Positions 18,449 through 27,379 of a stretch of DNA of 44,415 nucleotides are shown in pieces. The notes under the pieces are model-generated. The model was not told the origin of the DNA and did not search any database. It saw only the letters and a list, made by a program, of their open reading frames with translations. This stretch comes from Chromatiales bacterium (GTDB taxonomy: Bacteria; Pseudomonadota; Gammaproteobacteria; SZUA-152). Every line of letters starts with the position of its first letter. Within the stretch, counting starts at the first letter, position 1. The translations under genes and the position numbers were made by a program. Location: NCBI GenBank assembly GCA_026982555.1, contig JALSGT010000141.1, forward strand, positions 1-44,415. The letters are read 5' to 3'.

Positions 18449-19855
18449 GTGGTCAGAATTTTTCGACAATATATTCCCATTCCTTTCCTTGTGCTTGGGC
18501 TGGCGGAGTTTTTGCTGTTGGTGTCTTCTGTTTATTCAGGGATGAGATTATGGGATTTCTTTGGCAGTTCCGACATTGTGCAGGCGGGTGTTTTTCCCGT
18601 TTGGGCAAGAGCGCTTGTGTTCGCTTTGGTCGTCTTGCTGGCTCAGATGTCCATGGGATTATATCAGCGGCGTTTCCGTTTTGGCCTGGCGGGCGTGATA
18701 TTGCGTATTGGTATCAGTCTCGCGGTAACCGCCGTTGCCTTGACCCTGTTGTATTACATTGTGCCCGATCTGCTTTTAGGGCGGGGTGTGCTGGCATTCA
18801 GTCTTTTGACGGCGGCATTGTTGCTTGTGCTCACCCGTTTTCTGTTTGTGCGCTCTATGAACCAGGGACAGCTCAAGCGGCGGATTTTAGTGTTAGGTGC
18901 AGGTGAAAATGCGGCGCAAATTTCACGACAACTCCGACGCAGGGCAGATCAGCAAGGATTTGTGATTGTTGGCCACGTTCATGTGCGCGGTGAACATGAC
19001 GTGGTGGATGAAGCTCTGGTGATTCGACCGGAGGTGACATTGTTGACATTAACCAAAGAATTGCATGTTGATGAAGTCGTGGTTGCGGTTGGTGAAAGGC
19101 GACGTAAAAGCTTCCCTGTACATGATTTGCTCGATTGTAAATTAAGCGGCGTTGATGTCATCGACTTGCTGGGTTTTTTTGAACGTGAAACGGGTAAGCT
19201 CAAACTGGATATCTTAAACCCGAGCTGGATGATTTTTTCTGATGGCTTTAATCAGAGCAAAAGCCTGAATGCACAAAAACGTATTTTTGACATTATCGTG
19301 AGCCTGTTGCTTTTAGGGTTGGCGTGGCCCTTCATGTTACTGGTAGCGATTGCCATAAAAATGGAAGGCTGGGGGCGAGGTTCGGTTTTTTATCGCCAGA
19401 TACGTGTTGGTCAGCATTGGCAGTTATTTAATGTTTATAAGTTTCGGAGCATGCGTGAAGATGCAGAAAAAGGCGGCAAAGCCCAATGGGCAAAACAAAA
19501 TGATGACCGGGTTACACGGGTAGGGAAATTTATTCGTAAAACACGGCTTGATGAGCTACCGCAAATTTTTAATGTGTTAAAGGGCAATATGAGTTTTGTC
19601 GGACCGCGCCCGGAGCGCCCGGAATTTGTGACGCAATTATCCGAGCAAATCCCTTATTTTGCTGAACGCCATCGCGTAAAACCCGGTATTACGGGCTGGG
19701 CACAAATTTGTTACCCCTATGGCGCATCCGAAAAAGACTCGCTGGAAAAATTGCAGTTTGATCTGTATTACATCAAGAATTACAGCCTGTTTCTCGATTT
19801 GGTTATTATTTTGCAAACGGCCCATTCAGTCATTGCCGGAAAAGGTGGACGATGA
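18449..19855 (+). CDS. Undecaprenyl-phosphate sugar-1-phosphate transferase, XrtA-locus EpsB type
   Basis: Starts the EPS repeat unit by moving a sugar-1-phosphate from a UDP-sugar to undecaprenyl phosphate. Four N-terminal membrane helices (residues about 1-140) precede a nucleotide-binding-like segment ([19 protein letters not shown], near 145). A fifth helix ([17 protein letters not shown]) then leads into the bacterial sugar transferase domain (278-468) with [43 protein letters not shown] and [10 protein letters not shown]. 468 residues. The pattern is the PEP-CTERM/XrtA-associated subfamily. The start is GTG 18449 with AAGGA about 12 bp upstream. It heads the EPS operon, with prsK 38 bp downstream. 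Confidence 0.92.
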   Translation: MVRIFRQYIPIPFLVLGLAEFLLLVSSVYSGMRLWDFFGSSDIVQAGVFPVWARALVFALVVLLAQMSMGLYQRRFRFGLAGVILRIGISLAVTAVALTLLYYIVPDLLLGRGVLAFSLLTAALLLVLTRFLFVRSMNQGQLKRRILVLGAGENAAQISRQLRRRADQQGFVIVGHVHVRGEHDVVDEALVIRPEVTLLTLTKELHVDEVVVAVGERRRKSFPVHDLLDCKLSGVDVIDLLGFFERETGKLKLDILNPSWMIFSDGFNQSKSLNAQKRIFDIIVSLLLLGLAWPFMLLVAIAIKMEGWGRGSVFYRQIRVGQHWQLFNVYKFRSMREDAEKGGKAQWAKQNDDRVTRVGKFIRKTRLDELPQIFNVLKGNMSFVGPRPERPEFVTQLSEQIPYFAERHRVKPGITGWAQICYPYGASEKDSLEKLQFDLYYIKNYSLFLDLVIILQTAHSVIAGKGGR

Positions 19856-19893
19856 CGCTCATGAGCCGAAAAGTTGTATCGGGGCAATAAACG

Positions 19894-22032
19894 ATGGTAG
19901 GAGTGGTAACTTTCGGTTACGCGGTGGCGGCATTCGCGTTTCTGATGTTAGCTGTTTTATTATCAACAGCCTGGCGTGGCCGGCCGGAAGGCGGCATGTT
20001 GCTGTTGGCGTCTGTGTTAAGTGCCGTTTGGGCCGGTGGTGCAGCATATCAGGCCTCGCTGGGGTATTACTCCTCCCTTTATATGCTGGTCGCTGAAATA
20101 TTGCGGGACGCAGGCTGGCTAGGCTTTCTTTTATTGGTCATGGCCAAAGCTCAACAGCAGAATATCGCACGTTCGCTGTTGTGGGTTGGCGGTAGTCTGA
20201 TTCTGATAGTGGCATTGATTTTGAGCTACATCGTTTTGAACGGTCAGAGTATTCCGGCCGGAACCGGTTTTGATTTACAGGTTTTTCTATTTTTAATGCT
20301 GGCACTGTTGGGGCTGGTGCTGGTTGAACAGATATTCCGCAATACGCCGCTGGAATCACGCTGGACGATCAAATATCTTTGCCTTGGGCTGGGTGGTCTT
20401 TTTGCCTATGATTTTTACTTGTATTCGGATGCGTTTTTACTGAAAAGCCTTGATGAGGAAATCTGGGGGGCGAGAGGCTATATCAATGCCATTATCATGC
20501 CTTTGATTGCTGTTTCCGCAGCACGTAATCCGCAATGGTCTCTGGATGTTTTTGTATCGCGGAGTTTTGTTTTTCATTCCTCGGCGATGATGGCTGGCGG
20601 AATATATCTTTTGGCCATGGCGGCGGGCGGCTACTATATTAAAAATGTGGGTGGTGACTGGAGCAGCCTCGGTCAGCTTGTATTTTTCTTTGGCGCAACC
20701 CTGGTTTTATTAACAGCTCTTTTTTCAGGGCATATGCGGGCTCGCTTCCGGGTTTTTTTAAATAAACACTTTTTTAATTATCGTTATGATTATCGTGAAG
20801 AGTGGTTGCGGTTGATTCAAAGTTTGTCAGAAGCACGACTTGATTCAAATTTAAAAACCACGGTTGTCAGTGCCATGGCGAAAATCGTTGAAAGCCCCAG
20901 CGGCATGCTGTGGCTGCCTCAGGATGCCGGGGGTTATCATCTGGAAGCTGGTTGGAATATGCCGGACGAAGTGTCTTTTCAGCAAAGCGATAATACCGCG
21001 TTGTTGAATTTTTTATCCGAAAAAAAATGGGTGGTGGATCTTGATGAGCTGGATGCGGAACGAGAATCATATCAGGGTTTGGTAGTGCCCCCGTGGTTGA
21101 TGCAATTGTCCGATGCCTGGTTGGTTATACCACTTTTTATGGGAGATGAAGTTTCGCGGCCTGCTTCAAATGAAGAGAGGTCGCCTTCCGTTATAACGGG
21201 TTTTGTCATATTGGGGCGTCCGCGCACAAAAATGCAGATTAACTGGGAGGTGCGTGATTTATTATTAACGGTCGGGCGCCAATGCGCGGGATATTTAGCT
21301 TTGTCAAAAGCAAATGAGGATCTTGTGGATGCGAGACAGTTCGAAGCCTTTAACCGCCTTTCAGCCTACGTAGTACATGATTTAAAAAATATTGTTGCGC
21401 AGTTGTCCTTAATTGTGACAAATGCCAAGAGACACAGAGAAAACCCGGTTTTTGTTGATGATGCCTTTGCCACCGTAGAAAACACGGTGAATAAGATGAC
21501 GCACATGTTATCCCAGCTACGACAGGGACGCGCGGATAACCGTGATAATTCTCAAATCGAGTTGAATGCTGTTCTTGCTGAAGTTGTGGAGAACCATTCC
21601 AGAGAACGTCCAATCCCCGAATTTATATCCACCGGGGACGATATGGTCATCATTGCCAGTGTGGATCGTTTTTCTGTGGTGATCGGTCATTTAATTCAGA
21701 ACGCACAAGAAGCTACCGCCGATGATGGGTTTGTGCGTTTAAGTATCTGCCGAGAGGGCGAACATGCACTTTTGCTGATAAAAGATAACGGCTGTGGAAT
21801 GGATAAATTATTTTTACGCGAACGATTATTTCGACCCTTTGATACGACGAAAGGAAATGCTGGAATGGGAATTGGCGTATATGAAAGTCGGGAATTTATT
21901 CACAGTCTTGGTGGGCAACTGGATGTGCATAGTGCAGTAGGTGAAGGAACGACATTTTTTATTCGATTGAAGCTTGCAAACACTGTCAATGAAACTCCAA
22001 ACGGGGTGTCATTTTCCACTATGGATAATTAA
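19894..22032 (+). CDS. prsK: XrtA/PEP-CTERM system histidine kinase PrsK
   Basis: A 712-residue membrane sensor kinase. The first 280 residues are largely membrane helices (seven to nine hydrophobic stretches, beginning FGYAVAAFAFLMLAVLL). A GAF-like region follows (about 300-460), then an H-box with phospho-acceptor His near 495 (YVVHDLKNIVAQLSLI) and an ATPase domain (LIQNAQEA, DNGCGM, GMGIGVYES). This is the architecture of PrsK, the kinase of exosortase A loci. It probably phosphorylates PrsR, whose gene begins two bases after this one ends. In Zoogloea, PrsK/PrsR with sigma-54 is reported to control PEP-CTERM genes. The signal sensed is unknown. Confidence 0.92.
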   Translation: MVGVVTFGYAVAAFAFLMLAVLLSTAWRGRPEGGMLLLASVLSAVWAGGAAYQASLGYYSSLYMLVAEILRDAGWLGFLLLVMAKAQQQNIARSLLWVGGSLILIVALILSYIVLNGQSIPAGTGFDLQVFLFLMLALLGLVLVEQIFRNTPLESRWTIKYLCLGLGGLFAYDFYLYSDAFLLKSLDEEIWGARGYINAIIMPLIAVSAARNPQWSLDVFVSRSFVFHSSAMMAGGIYLLAMAAGGYYIKNVGGDWSSLGQLVFFFGATLVLLTALFSGHMRARFRVFLNKHFFNYRYDYREEWLRLIQSLSEARLDSNLKTTVVSAMAKIVESPSGMLWLPQDAGGYHLEAGWNMPDEVSFQQSDNTALLNFLSEKKWVVDLDELDAERESYQGLVVPPWLMQLSDAWLVIPLFMGDEVSRPASNEERSPSVITGFVILGRPRTKMQINWEVRDLLLTVGRQCAGYLALSKANEDLVDARQFEAFNRLSAYVVHDLKNIVAQLSLIVTNAKRHRENPVFVDDAFATVENTVNKMTHMLSQLRQGRADNRDNSQIELNAVLAEVVENHSRERPIPEFISTGDDMVIIASVDRFSVVIGHLIQNAQEATADDGFVRLSICREGEHALLLIKDNGCGMDKLFLRERLFRPFDTTKGNAGMGIGVYESREFIHSLGGQLDVHSAVGEGTTFFIRLKLANTVNETPNGVSFSTMDN

Positions 22033-22034
22033 TT

Positions 22035-23393
22035 ATGGGAAAAACCAAAAAACTACGTCCATTACTCGTTATTGAGGATGATCCTGGGTTACAAAATCAG
22101 TTGCGTTGGTGCTTTGAAGGTTTTGATGTCACCGTTGCTGGTGACCGCGAATCTGCTTTGCAGGCTGTTGAAACCCTGACGCCAGCTGTTGTTACATTGG
22201 ACTTGGGTTTACCGCCGGACCCCGCTAATGCATCAGAGGGACTGGCTACGTTGGAAGCTATATTAAACAAGGCTCCACACACCAAAGTCATTGTGGTAAC
22301 AGGCAATGATGACCGGGAGAATGCAGTAAGCTCTATTGGTATGGGTGCCTATGATTTTTATCAAAAACCCATTGAGCCAGAGATTCTTTCACTGATTATT
22401 GAGCGTGCTTATACACTTTATGAGCTGGAAGCCGAGAATCGGCAATTACTTCAGCAGCCATCTTCTCCGTTAGATGGTGTGATTGCATCCAGTCCGCAGA
22501 TGCTTAAGCTGTGCCGTATGATAGAAAAAGTGGCACCCACGAATGCTACGACGCTGTTGCTGGGTGAAAGTGGTACAGGAAAAGAGGTTTTGGCGAAGGC
22601 TTTGCACCAGCTCAGCATTCGCGGCGACAAAAAGTTTGTCGCTATTAATAGTGCCGCAATTCCAGAAACTCTGTTGGAAAGTGAGTTATTTGGCTATGAG
22701 AAAGGCGCCTTTACCGGAGCCAATAAAACCACTCCTGGTAAAATTGAATTGGCTGAAGGAGGCACATTTTTTATTGATGAAGTGGGTGATCTGCCACAGT
22801 CCTTACAGGCTAAAATGCTACGGTTTCTCCAGGAACGAGTGGTGGAGCGCTTAGGGGGCAGAAAAGAAATTCCGGTTGATGTGCGCGTGATTTGTGCGAC
22901 GCACCAGGATCTGCCAACGCTAATTGAAGCGGGAACATTTCGCGAAGACTTGTATTATCGTATTAGTGAAATTACTCTGGATATCCCGCCGTTGCGCGAA
23001 CGTGAAGGAGATGTGTTGTTATTGGCGCGGGTTTTTCTCAACCGTTTTTCCAAAGAAAACAAAAATATTTTCAAAGGATTTTCGGCATCAGCTGTTTCAG
23101 CCATGGAAAAACACCCGTGGTCCGGCAATGTGCGTGAATTGGAAAATAAAATTAAGCGAGCGGTTATTCTGGCCGAAGGTGCCTTTATTGAGCCGGATGA
23201 CCTGGAACTTGTCGGCGATATTGATGATACTGCTGTGCTGTCTGATTTGAGGCAAATCAGGGAACAAGCTGAGCGACAGGCAATGCTACGGGCGTTGGCC
23301 CTGGTCAATGACAATGTGACCCAGGCTGCTGTTATGCTGAACGTCACCCGGCCCACATTTTATGATTTAATGAAAAAATACAAAATCAAATGA
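22035..23393 (+). CDS. prsR: PEP-CTERM-box response regulator PrsR (sigma-54 activator)
   Basis: An NtrC-type regulator of 452 residues. The receiver domain has the acidic pair LVIEDDPG, the phospho-acceptor Asp56 (TLDLGLPPDP) and a Lys in YQKPIEP. The AAA+ domain has Walker A GESGTGKE (near 177), the sigma-54 contact loop GAFTGA (near 225), and Walker B GGTFFIDEVGD. The Fis-type helix-turn-helix is at the very C-terminus (NVTQAAVMLNVTRPTFYDLM). The intact GAFTGA loop predicts that it works with RpoN. ATG 22035 begins two bases after the prsK stop, so the pair is translationally linked. Its targets should have -24/-12 promoters. Confidence 0.94.
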   Translation: MGKTKKLRPLLVIEDDPGLQNQLRWCFEGFDVTVAGDRESALQAVETLTPAVVTLDLGLPPDPANASEGLATLEAILNKAPHTKVIVVTGNDDRENAVSSIGMGAYDFYQKPIEPEILSLIIERAYTLYELEAENRQLLQQPSSPLDGVIASSPQMLKLCRMIEKVAPTNATTLLLGESGTGKEVLAKALHQLSIRGDKKFVAINSAAIPETLLESELFGYEKGAFTGANKTTPGKIELAEGGTFFIDEVGDLPQSLQAKMLRFLQERVVERLGGRKEIPVDVRVICATHQDLPTLIEAGTFREDLYYRISEITLDIPPLREREGDVLLLARVFLNRFSKENKNIFKGFSASAVSAMEKHPWSGNVRELENKIKRAVILAEGAFIEPDDLELVGDIDDTAVLSDLRQIREQAERQAMLRALALVNDNVTQAAVMLNVTRPTFYDLMKKYKIK

Positions 23394-23467
23394 ATGGGAC
23401 ATTATTATTCATGAAAATAATGTCGAAATTAAATGTTTTTTATGGCCACCTATAGGCGATCTGCTTT

Positions 23468-26266
23468 ATGAAAATAAAACTTTCTTTTAAGCGTTACGAT
23501 GCAAAGTTGCTGGGCCTGATATCAGTTATGGTGTTGGTGCTTGGTTTTATTAGTGCATGTTCCAAGGTCAGCAGTGACGAGTATTTGCAACGGGCTCAGG
23601 ATAGTCTTGAGAAAAATGAAATTCAGACTGCTGTTATTAATCTCAAAAATGCTCTCCAGCAAGATCCCAAAAATAGCCAGGCACGTTATCTGTTGGGTAA
23701 AACCTATATCAGGCTGGGCAATGGCGCCGGGGCAGAAAAAGAACTCAAGGCGGCTCAAAACCTGGGCGTATCATCAGATCAGCTTGTGGTTCCATTGGGC
23801 AAAGCCTATTTGCTACAGGGAAAGCCTGAGGATTTATTGTCAGAACTGAAGTCTGAGCCGGGTTTTTCAAATTCACTGCGTGCAGAAGTTTTTGTATTAA
23901 AGGCACAAGCCCATGTGGCGCTTGGTGATCTGGATGATGCAACTCGTTTGCTGAATCGTGCGCTTGAAGACGCGCCCAGGTTATTGACAGCGTTGTTGGG
24001 CAAGGCGCGTGTCGCAATTATGCAGGGAGACCTGGTTTTGTCGCAGCAACTCGTTGACCAGGTTCTCACTCAGCAATCCGATAACCTTGAAGCGTGGTTG
24101 ATTGCGGGAGAAATTGCGCGTTTAAAGGATGATTTTATTCTCGCCAGGACGAATTATGACAAGGCGCTGACACTGGATCCGACGAATATAGCGGCTTTGC
24201 TTGGCCAAGCGGGTGTCAGTGTTGCAATGGAGGATTTTCAAGCGGCTCTACAGAGTGCCGAACAGATACAGCAGCGCTCGCCACAGAACCCACTTGCACA
24301 CTATGTGCGGGGGGTGGTTTTGTACCAGCAGGGACAGGCAGAAGCCGCTGAACAGGCTTTGCAGAAGGTGCTGAACGTCGCACCAGGACATTTGCCCAGC
24401 CATCAAATGCTGGGCAGTATTTATTTTACGGATGGGCGATTCGAGCAGGCCAGGGTCTCTCTGGAAAAAGTCCTTAACGTTTTTCCCAATGATATTGCTG
24501 TGCGAAAACTGCTGGCGAGCACCTGGTTGAAGTTGGGACGTCCAGAGTCGGCTATACCGATACTTGAAAAAATACTTCCTGCCAATGAGGGAGACTCTCA
24601 ATTGCTTGCCTTGTTGGGTGGTGCCTATATGCAAAACAAGGATACTGCCAGAGGGACGGAATATCTTGAACGGGCAGTGGCCCAGTCACCCGAAAATGCC
24701 TTGATTCAGACACAATTAGCGTTGGGGCGTTTAGCATCCGGTAAAACGACAGAAGCAGTTGATGCGCTGGAGACTGCGGTGCAGCTTGGGCAGGATGTGT
24801 TTCAGGCAGATGTTTTGCTGATACTCACGCATTTACGCAGCAAGGAATTTAGCAGGGCGCTCGATAAAGCCAAACAGCTAGGGCTGAAACTTCCGGATAG
24901 CGCGGTTCCGGAAAATCTTGCCGGTGCTGCGTACGCAGGGCTGGAGGATTTACCTGCGGCACGGGAGAGTTTTGAGGCAGCACTGAAAATTCAACCTGAT
25001 TTCGTCCCGGCGGTAATGAACCTGGCGAAACTGGATCAGGCAGAAGGAAATTTAAAGAGCGCCAAGTCCAGATTTGAACAGATCGTGAAACAGCATAAAG
25101 GACATGTCAAAGCGATATTCGCGTTGGTGGACATTGCAGAACAGGAAGGAAATCGAACTGAAGCCGATAAATGGTTAAACCAGGTTCGGGAACAAAATGT
25201 GGGTGATTTACGGGTGGGGACACTGCTTGTTCGTTACTGGATGGGGCGCGGTGATTCTACCAAGGCTGTTGATATTGCCCGGGATATGAAGAAGCAACAT
25301 CCTGAAAATTTTGCAGCACTCAGAGCTTATGGTTTGGCGCAATTGGCTGCCGGACAGAAAAACAATGCACTTGAGACCTTTAATAGCCTTATAGAATACT
25401 ACCCCGATGTTGCGGGAGCACACACACTCCTTGGTAAGGCTTACCTTGCCGCTGGCGATTTCACGCTGGCAGGGCGACATCTCAACAAAGCCGCAAGGCT
25501 GGATGACACATTTATTCCTGCGCAGCAGGCATTAGCCCAGTTAGCGGTTCAGAATGGTGATCTGGACAAGGCGATGCGTATTGCCAGAAAACTTCAAAAG
25601 CAACGACCGGCTCTGGCTGTCGGTTATCAGCTGGAAGGCGATCTTCAGATGTATAGCAAGAATTTTCCAGCGGCAGCGAAGATCTATGCCTCAGGGTTCG
25701 CCAAGGCTCCCAGCGGAATGTTGGCTGTAAAACATTTCCAGGCGGAAAAAAAATATCAGGCAGGGAAAGCAGATAAAACCCTGTTGCTGGAGTGGCTGAA
25801 GCAAAGCCCGCGTGATGTTGGAGTGCGCATGGTGTTGGCGCAGGCTTACTCGGAAGCGGCTAAAAAACAGCAAGCGATCTCCCAGTATGAAAAAATATTG
25901 GAATCACACCCGAGGCATGTGGCCACACTGAATAATCTTGCCTGGTTATTTTATGAAGTGGGCAACAAAAATGCAGTGAGCTACGGGCAAAAAGCACAGA
26001 CACTGGCACCAGACAACCCGGCAGTTAACGATACTTATGGTTGGTTGTTGCTCCAGGATGGAAAACCGAAGCAGGGGCTGGCGTATTTACAAAAAGCCTT
26101 TGAGGGAGCCCCGGATGTTGCGGAAATCCAGTTTCATTATGCGGTGGCTTTGGAGCGCAATGGGCAAAAACAAAAGGCGCAAGAGGAACTTGAGAAGTTA
26201 TTGGAGAAACATGGCGACTTTCCGCAGGCGGCAGAAGCCAGGGCGCTGTTATCAAAGGTGCGCTAG
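23468..26266 (+). CDS. prsT: XrtA/PEP-CTERM system TPR lipoprotein PrsT
   Basis: A 932-residue lipoprotein made almost wholly of tetratricopeptide repeats. The signal peptide (LLGLISVMVLVLGFISAC) ends in lipobox ISAC. The rest consists of about two dozen helix-turn-helix repeats such as AVINLKNALQQDPKNSQARY and SVSYG-like variants, with the typical A/G/Y/P pattern (AHYVRGVVLYQQGQAEAAEQ). Length and order (after prsK-prsR) match the PrsT family of exosortase A loci. It probably acts as a periplasmic scaffold for EPS assembly or protein sorting. A 74-bp gap separates it from prsR. Confidence 0.92.
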   Translation: MKIKLSFKRYDAKLLGLISVMVLVLGFISACSKVSSDEYLQRAQDSLEKNEIQTAVINLKNALQQDPKNSQARYLLGKTYIRLGNGAGAEKELKAAQNLGVSSDQLVVPLGKAYLLQGKPEDLLSELKSEPGFSNSLRAEVFVLKAQAHVALGDLDDATRLLNRALEDAPRLLTALLGKARVAIMQGDLVLSQQLVDQVLTQQSDNLEAWLIAGEIARLKDDFILARTNYDKALTLDPTNIAALLGQAGVSVAMEDFQAALQSAEQIQQRSPQNPLAHYVRGVVLYQQGQAEAAEQALQKVLNVAPGHLPSHQMLGSIYFTDGRFEQARVSLEKVLNVFPNDIAVRKLLASTWLKLGRPESAIPILEKILPANEGDSQLLALLGGAYMQNKDTARGTEYLERAVAQSPENALIQTQLALGRLASGKTTEAVDALETAVQLGQDVFQADVLLILTHLRSKEFSRALDKAKQLGLKLPDSAVPENLAGAAYAGLEDLPAARESFEAALKIQPDFVPAVMNLAKLDQAEGNLKSAKSRFEQIVKQHKGHVKAIFALVDIAEQEGNRTEADKWLNQVREQNVGDLRVGTLLVRYWMGRGDSTKAVDIARDMKKQHPENFAALRAYGLAQLAAGQKNNALETFNSLIEYYPDVAGAHTLLGKAYLAAGDFTLAGRHLNKAARLDDTFIPAQQALAQLAVQNGDLDKAMRIARKLQKQRPALAVGYQLEGDLQMYSKNFPAAAKIYASGFAKAPSGMLAVKHFQAEKKYQAGKADKTLLLEWLKQSPRDVGVRMVLAQAYSEAAKKQQAISQYEKILESHPRHVATLNNLAWLFYEVGNKNAVSYGQKAQTLAPDNPAVNDTYGWLLLQDGKPKQGLAYLQKAFEGAPDVAEIQFHYAVALERNGQKQKAQEELEKLLEKHGDFPQAAEARALLSKVR

Positions 26267-26564
26267 GAGGAGCCTGGTGGACGTAAATAATCGTAGCGAG
26301 AAAATGGGCCAAAATAGATTTTTCGCAATAGATTCACCCTGGGTCCGACAGGTTTCAGGGCCAGTGCTTCGACTGTGCGGCGGGCAATGTTCACGTAGAT
26401 TCCGGTTCTTTCAAAACAAAAACCTGTTGTTCGCCCTGTCAGTGGTAATTATACCCAGGAAAACCCCGATAGAATGTAGATAACGGGCGGTATCTATTTC
26501 GCAATCTCTATGGGATTTCTAGTAGAATAGCCCGGTGCGCCAGGGTTGAGTCTGCATCGATATA

Positions 26565-26598
26565 GGGGGGCTGTGGACACCTAATACCCCAGCCCCCC
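26565..26598 (+). promoter_or_regulatory. GC-rich hairpin in the leader of the export gene
   Basis: GGGGGGCTG (26565-26573) and CAGCCCCCC (26590-26598) are perfect 9-bp arms, and further pairing (TGG with CCC) can extend into the loop. It is 38 bp before the ATG of the export lipoprotein gene, with no T-run behind it. It sits at the end of a 370-bp gap after prsT in which I find no gene. A direct repeat TTTCGCAAT occurs twice (near 26317 and 26498), and TAGAAT (near 26523) could be a weak -10. Attenuation, mRNA protection or an RNA-binding site are all possible. Confidence 0.45.
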
Positions 26599-26636
26599 GG
26601 TGTATTAATGTGCTTCTTATTTTCAGTGAGATATTT

Positions 26637-27263
26637 ATGAAAAAAACGTACGCGAATGGGTTATTCGTATTTTGTTCGGTTATTTTTATCGTTTTGGGTG
26701 CCGGATGTGCTCCGAGCAACCAATTGACGCTTGATTCTGCAACATATGCCGGCGGGGCACCACTGTATATTATTGGCCCGGGCGACAACGTTAATATCTT
26801 TGTATGGGGAAATGCTGAGTTATCTTCCTCCGTGCCAGTACGTCCTGATGGCCGGATTACAACCCCTCTGGTTGAGGATGTTGTTGCCAGTGGCAAAACA
26901 ACGAGTCAATTGGCCCGGGATATGGAAAAAGAGCTTGCACGTTACATAAAAAACCCGGTGGTGACCGTTATCGTAACGGGCTTTACCGGACGCTATAGTG
27001 AGCAAATCAGAGTAATCGGTGAAGCTGCAAAAGCGCAATCGTTGCCTTATAAGGAACATTTGACACTTTTGGATGTGATGATTGCCGTGGGTGGATTAAC
27101 TGAACTTGCCGCTGGTAACAAGGCCAGTATTGTCCGTGTCGTTGATGGAAGGCAGCAGCAATATAATGTGCGGCTGGAAGACTTGATTCAGCATGGTGAC
27201 ATCACTGCTAATGTCGATATGCTTCCTGGAGATGTGTTGATCATTCCTGAGACGTGGTTTTAA
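26637..27263 (+). CDS. Polysaccharide export lipoprotein, XrtA-associated (EpsE/Wza-like)
   Basis: A 208-residue outer-membrane polysaccharide export protein. The start is ATG 26637 (MKKTYANGLFVFCSVIFIV), giving a lipoprotein signal with lipobox GAGC; the track's GTG 26610 adds nine unlikely residues. The Poly_export domain follows (YIIGPGDNVNIFVWGNAELS, VRPDGRITTPLVEDVVASGKT), then a SLBB-type domain (IRVIGEAAKAQSLPYKEHLT, LLDVMIAVGGLTELA). It is short because the XrtA-type protein lacks Wza's C-terminal transmembrane helix region, so the outer-membrane barrel encoded at 30137 may supply the pore (inference). Confidence 0.9.
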   Translation: MKKTYANGLFVFCSVIFIVLGAGCAPSNQLTLDSATYAGGAPLYIIGPGDNVNIFVWGNAELSSSVPVRPDGRITTPLVEDVVASGKTTSQLARDMEKELARYIKNPVVTVIVTGFTGRYSEQIRVIGEAAKAQSLPYKEHLTLLDVMIAVGGLTELAAGNKASIVRVVDGRQQQYNVRLEDLIQHGDITANVDMLPGDVLIIPETWF

Positions 27264-27331
27264 ATGTTAACGGGTTTAGAATGAGTCTATCATGATGACT
27301 TGTTTTTTTAATGGCAACGGTAAATAGGCTC

Positions 27332-27357
27332 CGGCTCCAGGTTTGCGGTGTGCAAAC
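27332..27357 (+). promoter_or_regulatory. Candidate sigma-54 promoter overlapping a 6-bp hairpin
   Basis: CGGCTCCAGGTTTGCG (27332-27347) has GG and GC exactly 12 bases apart and TTTGC at the -12 box, matching the core of the TGGCAC-N5-TTGCW consensus but with mismatches at its first, fifth, seventh and last positions. GTTTGC (27341-27346) also pairs perfectly with GCAAAC (27352-27357). A start near 27358 would give a 22-base leader to the chain-length gene. The presence of PrsR makes such a promoter expected, but the match is moderate. Confidence 0.3.
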
Positions 27358-27379
27358 GAATTAATCGACAGGGCTATTC

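Noticed and set aside
18223-18906. 227-residue plus-strand ORF before the sugar transferase
   Set aside because: It runs through the 14-bp inverted repeat, has no family similarity I can see, and most of it is the shifted frame of the sugar transferase gene.
23444-23457. GG-N10-GC sequence before prsT
   Set aside because: Spacing fits, but the -12 box is poor (AGGC) and the start point would fall on the ATG.
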